From the NCBI GenBank assembly GCA_031275525.1, contig JAISOP010000225.1, forward strand, positions 1-9,281: a DNA stretch of 9,281 bases. Reading direction: 5' to 3'. How positions within the stretch are numbered: the first letter of the stretch is position 1; each line of letters begins with the position of its first letter. The position numbers and the translations under genes are program-made. This document shows positions 1-6,224 of this stretch, piece by piece. The stretch is from Tannerella sp. Its GTDB lineage: Bacteria > Bacteroidota > Bacteroidia > Bacteroidales > Tannerellaceae. Under the pieces are notes generated by a model. The model had not been told where the DNA came from. It ran no database searches and saw nothing but the letters and a program-made list of their open reading frames with translations.

Positions 1-698
1 TAGTGATTGTGTAAAGTCTGTCCGTTGACCGTTGCAATGGTGGGGAACGAGAGCCGGCAGTTATGCGCGGCGGCGACCGCCTCAACGACCGCTACCACCT
101 CGTATTCACAGATACCCGGGCGCACCGTTTTTATCATGGCAATATGCATGTCCGCCGTCACCAGGCACGCCTTTTCAATTTCGGCAATCTCCTCCTCCGT
201 CTTGTAATTCCGCAAGTTGACAACGCCTTTGATAAAAGGCTCCGAAGGGGTTTCGTTCCCCGGCAACACCCCAAGCAGTGTCCACAACTTGATTTGGTGT
301 TCCGCCCGGTAAGGCGGCAAATAATGGACGGGCCGGCCTTTCCGGACGGCGTTTTGGAGATACGCGCCCAGTTCCCCGGAAGGTTTCACGTGCTGCACGC
401 CCGCCGCTTCACACTTTTCGCGTAGCGTCGGCTGGGCGCCCATCCATACCAGCGCGTCCATCGTCCATTCATCGCCGAAAATAATTTCCCTGTCTTCGTC
501 CAAATCCATCACGGCCGACAACCCGGCAAACGGTAACCCGAAAAAGTACAGGAACGTGGAATCTTGCCGGAACGGATACGTATTGTCCGCATAATTACAA
601 CCACATTCGTCGTTTCCGAGGAAAAGCAGCAGCCCGTTCCCCAGGGCCTTTCTCAAGGCGGATCGCCGCCCGGCGTAAGTTTCTTTCTTGAATATCAT
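1..698 (-). CDS. pepP: Xaa-Pro aminopeptidase (aminopeptidase P, M24B family), N-terminal 232 residues only
   Basis: Reading the minus strand from the ATG at 698-696 gives an open frame of 232 codons that runs off the left edge of the window, so the C-terminal half is missing. Family members are metal-dependent cytoplasmic peptidases that remove an N-terminal residue followed by proline. Residues about 1-150 match the aminopeptidase P N-terminal domain, with the stretch NTYPFRQDSTFLYFFGLP near residue 40 and an IIFGDE strand after it. The M24 pita-bread domain starts with NLRNYKTEEEIAEIEKA. The last visible part, LSFPTIATVNGQTLHNH, carries the conserved histidine of the TLHxxxH region near the metal site. 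The metal-binding Asp, His and Glu residues that follow lie outside the window. A -7 motif sits 23 bases upstream of the ATG. Family assignment is firm; the gene symbol is by family resemblance. Confidence 0.88.
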   Translation of the reverse strand, partial: MIFKKETYAGRRSALRKALGNGLLLFLGNDECGCNYADNTYPFRQDSTFLYFFGLPFAGLSAVMDLDEDREIIFGDEWTMDALVWMGAQPTLREKCEAAGVQHVKPSGELGAYLQNAVRKGRPVHYLPPYRAEHQIKLWTLLGVLPGNETPSEPFIKGVVNLRNYKTEEEIAEIEKACLVTADMHIAMIKTVRPGICEYEVVAVVEAVAAAHNCRLSFPTIATVNGQTLHNH

Positions 699-721
699 TC
701 TGTTTTTTTAAATTATATGAG

Positions 722-729
722 CAAAGATA
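722..729 (-). promoter_or_regulatory. Bacteroidota -7 promoter element (TATCTTTG) for the aminopeptidase P gene
   Basis: The minus strand reads TATCTTTG, an exact TAnnTTTG match, 23 bases before the aminopeptidase ATG. No TTTG -33 box is visible at the usual spacing, so the call rests on the -7 element and its position. Confidence 0.5.
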
Positions 730-741
730 CGGGATTTTTCC

Positions 742-749
742 TATTTTTG
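742..749 (+). promoter_or_regulatory. Bacteroidota -7 promoter element (TATTTTTG) for the Gfo/Idh/MocA gene
   Basis: TATTTTTG matches TAnnTTTG and lies 66 bases before the ATG at 816, giving a leader of roughly 60 nt. The -33 TTTG box is not seen. It is only 12 bases from the oppositely oriented -7 element at 722-729, so the two divergent transcripts would compete for polymerase if both are real. Confidence 0.4.
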
Positions 750-815
750 TGAGGCCATAAAACAAACAAGGAGATTTACAGACAATTGAGTTATTAATTA
801 TAAAGAGAGATTTAC

Positions 816-2231
816 ATGTTTACACGTAGGAATTTTTTAAAGACAGCGACCCTGGCTTCCGCCGGATGGGCCATGGGTGGAGCAGGACTGAGTGCGGCAA
901 GTTACAGCCGGGTGGTGGGCGCGAATGAAAAGGTCAACCTGGCCTGCGTCGGCATCGGCTTCCAGGGAGGTGAAATCATCAAGCGATTTGCGCAGACGGG
1001 CCTGGCCAATGTAGTAGCCCTGTGCGACGTGGACCTGGGCGCAAAACATACGCAGGAAATCCTGGCCATGTTTCCAAACGCCCGCCGGTTCAAGGATTTC
1101 CGGCAGATGTTCGACCGCATGGGAAACGAATTTGACGCCGTATCGGCCGGTATCCCCGACTTTGCGCACTATCCGGTTTGTATCCAGGCCATCCAGTCGG
1201 GCAAACACATTTATGTGGAGAAACCGATGTGCCGCACCTTCCTCGAAGGCGAACTCATGATTGCCGCCGCCAGGAAATACCCGAAGGTAGCCACGCAAAT
1301 GGGCAACCAGGGACATTCCGAGGCAAACTATTTTCAGTTCAAGGCATGGAAAGACGCCGGAATCATCAAGGACGTGACGGAAGTCACGGCGCACATGAAC
1401 TCCGCACGCCGCTGGCACGGCTGGGATTCGCGTATCTATAAGTATCCCGAAGCGGAACCCATTCCGCCCGGCATGGACTGGGATACGTGGAACATGGCCG
1501 TCCGGTATCACGAATACAACGACCGCTACCACCGCGGCAACTGGCGCTGCTGGTATGACCTGGGCATGGGGGCGCTGGGCGATTGGGGGGCGCATCTCAT
1601 CGACACCGTACACCAGTTCCTCGAACTGGAGTTGCCCTACGAAGTCAATCCGGTGATGCTGAAAGAGCATAACGACTATTTCTTCCCCATGTCCTCCACG
1701 ATCCAGTTCCGCTTTGCCGCCCGCAAGGACATGCCGGCGCTGGACATCAACTGGTACGACGGCGTGGATAACGTCCCGTCCGTCCCGCCCGGTTACGGAA
1801 CGTCGGACATCGACCCGGACGTCCCGCCCGTGGACGGCGGCAAACTGCAACCCACGAAACTCAACCCGGGCAAGATCATCTACAGCAAGGAACTGACCTT
1901 CAAGGGCAGTTCGCATGGCAGTACGCTGTCCATCATCCCGGAAGAGAAAGCCAGGGAAATGCAATCCAAACTGCCGGAAGTGCCCCAGTCGCCCTCCAAC
2001 CACTATGCCAACTTCCTGCTGGCCTGCCTGGGCAAAGAACAGACACGATCGCCGTTTGAGATTGCCGGTCCCCTGAGCCAGGTATTCTGCCTGGGCGTGA
2101 TTGCGCAGCGGTTGAACCGGAAACTGACATTTGACACGACGACCCGGCAAATCACCGGCGACCCGTTTGCCAATGCGTTGCTCGCCGGCGAGCCGCCTCG
2201 TAGCGGATGGGAGGAGTATTACAAAATCTGA
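816..2231 (+). CDS. Tat-exported Gfo/Idh/MocA family oxidoreductase
   Basis: This is a 471-residue NAD(P)-dependent dehydrogenase-fold protein. The N-terminus is a twin-arginine signal (TRRNFLKT at residues 3-10, then a hydrophobic Ala/Gly stretch to about residue 28), so it should be exported folded with its cofactor bound. The Rossmann domain follows, with a GIGFQG dinucleotide loop (46-51), CDVD (70-73) and the family hallmark EKP (135-137), whose Lys is normally catalytic or cofactor-contacting. The C-terminal alpha/beta domain has MGALGDWGAHLID (251-263), in which His260 is the usual substrate-site histidine, and ends in the typical PPRSGWEEYY. Tat-signal members from Bacteroidota and Planctomycetes are often sugar or inositol dehydrogenases. 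GH109 glycosidases have the same fold and signal, so a redox-neutral NAD-dependent glycosidase is possible. Substrate is unknown. The start follows a weak purine-rich stretch (AAAGAGAGA) and keeps the RR motif close to the N-terminus. It is convergent with the glycoside hydrolase at 2643-5153 and appears monocistronic. Confidence 0.9.
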   Translation: MFTRRNFLKTATLASAGWAMGGAGLSAASYSRVVGANEKVNLACVGIGFQGGEIIKRFAQTGLANVVALCDVDLGAKHTQEILAMFPNARRFKDFRQMFDRMGNEFDAVSAGIPDFAHYPVCIQAIQSGKHIYVEKPMCRTFLEGELMIAAARKYPKVATQMGNQGHSEANYFQFKAWKDAGIIKDVTEVTAHMNSARRWHGWDSRIYKYPEAEPIPPGMDWDTWNMAVRYHEYNDRYHRGNWRCWYDLGMGALGDWGAHLIDTVHQFLELELPYEVNPVMLKEHNDYFFPMSSTIQFRFAARKDMPALDINWYDGVDNVPSVPPGYGTSDIDPDVPPVDGGKLQPTKLNPGKIIYSKELTFKGSSHGSTLSIIPEEKAREMQSKLPEVPQSPSNHYANFLLACLGKEQTRSPFEIAGPLSQVFCLGVIAQRLNRKLTFDTTTRQITGDPFANALLAGEPPRSGWEEYYKI

Positions 2232-2259
2232 TACGGGATTTCCTCCGGAATCGTTGAAG

Positions 2260-2408
2260 GGAACCTCTAAGACCCCTCCCCGGCCCTCCCCACAAGGGGA
2301 GGGAGATGGCCCTTCTCGGTTCCCATCCCCATCCCATCTTTATCCCCCTGTATGAACCTTTTTCTATTCTCCTTGTGGGGAGGGCCGGGGAGGGGTCTTA
2401 GAGGTTCC
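2260..2408. repeat. 38-bp perfect inverted repeat with 73-nt loop (arms 2260-2297 and 2371-2408)
   Basis: The left arm starts GGAACCTCTAAGACC and ends CCCCACAAGG. The right arm is its exact reverse complement over 38 positions, and both outer and inner flanks stop matching at once. The left arm continues into its own short hairpin, CCCTCCCC-ACAA-GGGGAGGG (2284-2303). The right arm keeps only half of that hairpin. The element therefore looks like two copies of the window's ACAA-loop hairpin repeat in opposite orientation. It lies between the Gfo/Idh stop codon and the terminator. Translation of such elements gives spurious peptides such as PRPSPQGEG. It would form a stable transcript structure; function is unknown. 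Confidence 0.85.
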
Positions 2409-2417
2409 TTGAAAGTT

Positions 2418-2475
2418 GTCCGCGAATGCACGCGAATAATTATTCGCGCTCATTCGCGGACCTTTTCTTTTTTTC
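2418..2475 (+). terminator. Rho-independent terminator with 44-nt near-perfect palindrome
   Basis: Outer arms GTCCGCGAATG (2418-2428) and CATTCGCGGAC (2451-2461) pair fully. Inside, separated by a 2-nt internal mismatch on each side, is the perfect palindrome CGCGAATAATTATTCGCG (2431-2448). A T-rich run (2463-2475, TTTTCTTTTTTTC) follows on the plus strand, so it is polar for plus transcripts and would end the Gfo/Idh message about 190 nt after its stop. No T-run exists on the minus side. Confidence 0.75.
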
Positions 2476-2642
2476 TGCGGAGCGAAGCGTAGCGTTTGGG
2501 GTTTTGAGAGCTTCCCCTATGGCAAACGAAATTCGGAAGCACTCCGGTCAAACGCCACAGGCATTATCTCCCTTCACTTGACAGGCCCATGTCTTTTTCA
2601 TTCCGTAAACTGAATGACCCCATTTCATTTTGCCCTCATCAT
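2476..2642. other. Spacer between terminator and glycoside hydrolase stop, no gene seen
   Basis: This 167-nt stretch lies between the plus-strand terminator and the minus-strand stop codon at 2643-2645. An open minus frame (2548-3003) passes through it but overlaps the glycoside hydrolase and has no family features. No terminator for the hydrolase transcript was recognised here. Confidence 0.6.
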
Positions 2643-5153
2643 TTACTTTCGGCCCTGTCCGGAATCCGATACCAGTTCGACGGTCTCGCCGACATTCGTT
2701 TGGAAGGCGAGGAGTTCTCCCTTCAACGTTTCGGCAGGCATTCCGTTGCGGGTCAGGCGGACGGCAACAGCGCCCCACGGGTTTTTCAGTCGGCAGGGCC
2801 GGCCTTTCTCGCTCAGAATACGGACGTATTCCACCTTTCCGCCTGCCAGCCGGCTGCTGACAAGGAAGGCGCCAACAGCCCGTAAGGTCGAAAATGCAGC
2901 GTCTTTTGTTGTGTCCCAGTTCGGGTAGAGGCGTATCGTGCCGTCGTAGCTTTGCAGCAGACATTCGTTGAGGACGAGCGGCAGCGCGAAGTTCTCGAAC
3001 CATATCCCCATCGGCGCCATGAAGTCTAAGCCCGGGCCGTCGTCGTAGCGTCCGCCGCCCTGCATAGCCATGTCGGCTGCCGTTTTATTGGGCAGCAGGC
3101 AGTAGTTGACCTGGCGTTTGAACTTCTCCACGTCGAGCACGCCCAAACGTGCACCAATCATGCTCAGCGTGACGAGGTCGTTGCCGCCCTCGTTCCGGTG
3201 CGCACGGTAGGTGTTGAGCAACTTTCGGCGGACGTCTTCGGGGGCGTCGATGCCGTATTCTTCGCCGGGGAAGACGTGTATCAGATTGGCGGGCAGATTA
3301 TACACCATTCGGTCGGTTTCGCCGGGGACGGAGGTGTATATCTCGCCATAGCGGTCCGATTTCACGGTCGAATAGTCGGGCATGTGAGCGAGTATCTGCC
3401 TTACCTCCTTTACGGTGGCGGCTTCCTGTTGATCGTATTTCAACGTACCGACGGCTTCGAGGTAGGCCTTGAAAACGAAACGGGTGAGCGTGATGTCGGT
3501 CTGCGTGTCGTAGTTATACTTGAAGCCGGGTTTGAGGCTGTAGAGTTCGGGGGGCACGGAGGGGAAGATGTGGTAGCGGTTGTCGTTCCACTGCGTACCG
3601 TGCGCATCGGCGCGCGTCATGTAATCGACGAGAAACAGCACGGCCTGCTTGATGGGATAGAACGCCCGGTTGCGCAGGAAGTCCGTGTCCATCGAGTAGA
3701 GGTAGTGCCACCACAGCCCCTGCACCGTCCACGGCGTCTCGAACACTTCCCAGCCCCAGTCGGGCACGGGATAGGGGTGATGCGTCATTTCGACCGGATA
3801 AGCCGAGTGCGGGAAGAAAGCGCCGCGCATGTGATAGTATTCCTTCGCCCACTTTTCGCTTACAGGGAGCAGGTGATAAACCAGATCGACGTAGGGCAGG
3901 TTTTTATCTAACCGGTTGCTTGAGAAGGGGAGCCAGAAAGGTTGCTGGGTGTTGTAGTTCATGTGGTAGTCGCCGTGCCAGGCGGTACCGATGCGGCCGA
4001 GGCTCCAGTTGGCGAACAGCCCGGGACAGGTGGCGCCGTCTTTCACCGCGCAGTTAAAGAAATAGTGGTTCCAATACCAGATTTCTTCAAGAAACGTATC
4101 GGCCAGCGCCACGCCGGATTGGTTCCAGTATGCCGTCCAACTTGCGGACGTATGGCGGAAGGCTTCGTCGTATTGCGCCGGGTTGGGTTCGGGAAGATTC
4201 ACTCCGTCGCGCTTCACGTCTGCGGCTAATCCTTCGGTAAGGGCGATGCATCCGGCGAACGGCCGGCCGCCGGTCGCGATGTAGCGTTCCATGGGACGGA
4301 GGGGTTCATCGAGACCGCTTGCGGGGTGGCGCACGCCGTTGGCCAGCGTTTGGTTGAGGCGCACTTCGAGCCGGAAGGCACGGTCACGGGGATGTCCCTT
4401 CGCCGGGTCGTACTTGTCAGGCTCCAGGAAGGGCAACGTCTGGGTAAATCCGAGCGAGAGGTCTTCCGTCACAGCGTATTTCGGGAACTCCTGCGGCGTC
4501 TGGGCGTCGGGCATGACGCGCAGGCGGTTGAAGCAGGAGGGCATGGGGCGCTGCTGTTCGTCGATGAGGCGAAACCAGACTTTGTCGGCCGTCATGTCGG
4601 CGAAACACTGGAGCGTGTTCCGCACGCCATGGTTGAGGAGGTAAACCTCGCACAGCCCGTTGGAAATGTCCGTCTTGTGTCCGAGCAGTTCTACCTGCCC
4701 ACGGTCAAAACCGAGCACGACCGTGCCGCAGGGGAAGGGTCGCGGGTAGGGTTTGTCGTAGTTGGCACGCATTTTGCCGAAATAGTCGTCGAACCACTTG
4801 TCTTCGCGAATGGATTTCAGTCCGGGCGGCAGCGCCTTTACGCGTTTGATGAGGTCTTCAAACGTGCCGGTTTCGTCCTTGTAGTCTTCCGCGATGCGGA
4901 TGTCCCAGATGTTGTTGTGCCCGAAATGAAATTGCACGGCGTCCGGCCGCGTGGTGACGACCACGCCCATGCCGCCATTACCCAGTACGGCGCCTTCAAA
5001 GAAATTGACGGCCGGCTTGTCGAGCCTCACAGGATGTAGCCGCGCCTGTTCGACGGGACTTATTCCCGTCTGAGCAATGAGGCAGGCACCTATCCATGGC
5101 AGGAGAAATGTCAAAATTAATTTTTTGTTCATGCTTAAAGTTACTGTTGTCAT
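2643..5153 (-). CDS. Secreted GH95-like (alpha/alpha)6 glycoside hydrolase, alpha-L-fucosidase type
   Basis: This is an 836-residue exported protein when read from the ATG at 5153. The second Met (residue 8, ATG at 5132) starts a classical signal sequence, MNKKLILTFLLPWIGACLIAQ, and is an equally good or better start. IGAC fits a lipobox, so it may be a lipoprotein, though AQ suggests signal peptidase I cleavage. The N-terminal beta domain has EGAVLGNGGMGVVV (53-66) followed by HFGHNNIWDIR, the pattern seen in GH95 and relatives (LGNGRxG then xxxxxLW). The (alpha/alpha)6 barrel covers roughly 340-735, with WHGDYHMNYNTQQPFW (392-407). This aligns with the GH95 GDYHxNINxQMNYWP region, and the NxN pair (Asn399, Asn401) matches the two asparagines that activate the catalytic water in GH95 fucosidases. 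GNDLVTLSMIGARLG (657-671) and a beta-rich tail follow. GH95 enzymes release fucose or galactose from glycans. Sequence is divergent, so the substrate is uncertain; DUF5703-type proteins are an alternative. Confidence 0.72.
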   Translation of the reverse strand: MTTVTLSMNKKLILTFLLPWIGACLIAQTGISPVEQARLHPVRLDKPAVNFFEGAVLGNGGMGVVVTTRPDAVQFHFGHNNIWDIRIAEDYKDETGTFEDLIKRVKALPPGLKSIREDKWFDDYFGKMRANYDKPYPRPFPCGTVVLGFDRGQVELLGHKTDISNGLCEVYLLNHGVRNTLQCFADMTADKVWFRLIDEQQRPMPSCFNRLRVMPDAQTPQEFPKYAVTEDLSLGFTQTLPFLEPDKYDPAKGHPRDRAFRLEVRLNQTLANGVRHPASGLDEPLRPMERYIATGGRPFAGCIALTEGLAADVKRDGVNLPEPNPAQYDEAFRHTSASWTAYWNQSGVALADTFLEEIWYWNHYFFNCAVKDGATCPGLFANWSLGRIGTAWHGDYHMNYNTQQPFWLPFSSNRLDKNLPYVDLVYHLLPVSEKWAKEYYHMRGAFFPHSAYPVEMTHHPYPVPDWGWEVFETPWTVQGLWWHYLYSMDTDFLRNRAFYPIKQAVLFLVDYMTRADAHGTQWNDNRYHIFPSVPPELYSLKPGFKYNYDTQTDITLTRFVFKAYLEAVGTLKYDQQEAATVKEVRQILAHMPDYSTVKSDRYGEIYTSVPGETDRMVYNLPANLIHVFPGEEYGIDAPEDVRRKLLNTYRAHRNEGGNDLVTLSMIGARLGVLDVEKFKRQVNYCLLPNKTAADMAMQGGGRYDDGPGLDFMAPMGIWFENFALPLVLNECLLQSYDGTIRLYPNWDTTKDAAFSTLRAVGAFLVSSRLAGGKVEYVRILSEKGRPCRLKNPWGAVAVRLTRNGMPAETLKGELLAFQTNVGETVELVSDSGQGRK

Positions 5154-5212
5154 AGAATCGTTTTATTGGTTTTTAATTGTGCTTTCAGCGCGGTAAGTTC
5201 CGCAAGGAGCGT

Positions 5213-5264
5213 TTCCTGAGGTTCCGTGCCGCCTGTTTTTTTATTCGCTACAAAGATAATGGTT
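5213..5264 (-). repeat. Copy 1 of promoter plus TEPQE leader module, start codon lost
   Basis: Read on the minus strand, this segment has CATTATCTTTGTAGCGAA, then AAAACAGGCGGCACGGAACC and CTCAGGAA. It matches copy 2 (7147-7241) at 25 of 27 positions over the TEPQE part (5213-5239 against 7147-7173) and again around the -7 element. Relative to copy 2 it lacks about 45 nt that would include the ATG. The frame nevertheless stays open through NKKTGGTEPQETLLAELTAL and beyond, to a TGA at 5152-5154. That stop overlaps the ATG at 5153 as ATGA. The remnant could be a decayed small gene that now serves as the leader of the glycoside hydrolase. Confidence 0.6.
5251..5258 (-). promoter_or_regulatory. 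Bacteroidota -7 element (TATCTTTG) for the glycoside hydrolase
   Basis: The minus strand reads TATCTTTG, an exact TAnnTTTG. Transcription would start near 5244, giving a leader of about 90-110 nt to the two candidate ATGs. No -33 TTTG is at the right distance. Confidence 0.5.
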
Positions 5265-5469
5265 TGCCGTAAATCCGAACGGCGTTTTTTTTTGATTTTG
5301 CAACGAACCGTAATTTTTTATACCCTGCACACGGTATGATTTTGTACATGACCTGTTTTGCGGAGCCAGGTTCAGGTGAGGCTTTAAGGCTCCGGCCGAC
5401 TTGCGGAAGGAATCGGTCGGCGAAAATCCCGACACAAGTGATTACCGGCATCGGCATAACATGATTTTA
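5259..5469. other. Spacer between R-M operon and hydrolase promoter, contains two adjacent stem-loops
   Basis: No convincing gene. Two overlapping minus frames (5241-5435 and 5248-5457) are open through it, but neither shows family features and both cross the promoter. Stem-loop 1 pairs CGGAGCC (5361-5367) with GGCTCCG (5388-5394). Stem-loop 2 follows at once and pairs GCCGAC (5395-5400) with GTCGGC (5416-5421). Neither is followed by a T-run on either strand, so they are not simple terminators. A run of nine T is at 5285-5293 on the plus strand. Confidence 0.45.
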
Positions 5470-6204
5470 TTATCGGATACCGGAGTTGAAGTGTACAAGT
5501 TTTTGCCAATCAATTTCGCCGTCGTCCTTACAAAATTCGACGGCAAACTGTTTGGTGAATTTATTAATCATTTGGGAATACAATTTTTGAAAATCATTGT
5601 TTCGTTCATGTGCCCGATGTCCCAGCGGGTCGATTATTTCGAGATAAAGATTTTCATCTCCCGATATAAATGTCCAAAATTCCTGTCCGCAATATTTGAA
5701 ATAATCACCCTTGTCGGGATTTTTGTCCCGACCATAACAGCATCCGTTTACAGAAATGATATTAAGATGCGAATTACCTGTTCGCAATGTTTTTTTGGCC
5801 GTCTTGAAATCGGCAATCATTTTTGAAACCTGACTGCTGTTTCCCCAGTTCGGACCCGATTTGAGGGTTACAATATATCGGACGCCGTCTTTGTCAAACT
5901 CGAAGTCAATGTTTGTAATTCCGGATTTCCAGCCGTTATATACCGTGTGATTGATAAAAATAGCCAGCCCTTCCAGCCAGTCGCCGAATATGGTTTCTTC
6001 GTTCGAAGAAATGTGCGCGTCTACAATCCCGCGAATAATTTGTTCGAATGTTAATATATATTTGGTTTTAAACAGGTAGGGGTTTTTCCGCTTCAAGACT
6101 TGCGTTAATTTCAGACTGTCCAAACTTTTTATGCGTTTTTCATGAAAGACGCCGATATGGGATTCGACATACCGTGCAACATCCTGTAAATTTAATTTTT
6201 CCAT
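5470..6204 (-). CDS. Type II restriction endonuclease, PD-(D/E)xK fold, PmeII-like family
   Basis: A 244-residue protein that by recall of family sequences resembles PmeII-family type II restriction enzymes. These are soluble and cut unmethylated DNA at the site protected by the partner methyltransferase. Characteristic blocks are SLKLTQVLKRKNPYLFK (30-46), FGDWLEGLAIF (73-83), NIDFEF (98-103) and TLKSGPNWGNSSQ (113-125), with INKFTKQF and DWQKLVHFNSG near the end. The likely metal site is Glu78, Asp100 and Lys115. The usual ExK is replaced here by Thr-Leu-Lys, and other members as I recall them have VxVKSG, so this is a family trait and not damage. The frame is intact and full length. It starts 20 nt after the methyltransferase stop, with GGAGA about 8 nt before the ATG. 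The gene is visibly AT-richer than its neighbours (25 of 60 GC at 5581-5640 against 40 of 60 at 8041-8100), suggesting transfer. Recognition site cannot be read from the sequence. Confidence 0.8.
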   Translation of the reverse strand: MEKLNLQDVARYVESHIGVFHEKRIKSLDSLKLTQVLKRKNPYLFKTKYILTFEQIIRGIVDAHISSNEETIFGDWLEGLAIFINHTVYNGWKSGITNIDFEFDKDGVRYIVTLKSGPNWGNSSQVSKMIADFKTAKKTLRTGNSHLNIISVNGCCYGRDKNPDKGDYFKYCGQEFWTFISGDENLYLEIIDPLGHRAHERNNDFQKLYSQMINKFTKQFAVEFCKDDGEIDWQKLVHFNSGIR

Positions 6205-6224
6205 GTTCCGATCTCCGATTCCGA

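Noticed and set aside
63..425. 120-codon plus-strand frame near the left edge
   Set aside because: Antisense to the aminopeptidase P coding sequence, whose minus frame is open and recognisable from 698 to the window edge.
837..2150. 437-codon open frame on the minus strand
   Set aside because: Antisense to the well-supported Gfo/Idh/MocA gene. The product is rich in Arg, Val and Gly without family motifs, as expected of a GC-rich shadow frame.
2131..2355. 74-codon plus frame containing PRPSPQGEG
   Set aside because: Starts inside the Gfo/Idh gene and reads through the inverted repeat; this peptide is a known artefact of translating such repeats.
3198..5039. Long plus-strand frames (3198-3911 and 4326-5039, 237 codons each)
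   Set aside because: Both are antisense to the glycoside hydrolase, which has a signal peptide and recognisable motifs; the plus frames show none.
5401..5826. 141-codon plus-strand frame
   Set aside because: Antisense to the restriction endonuclease, which has conserved motifs.
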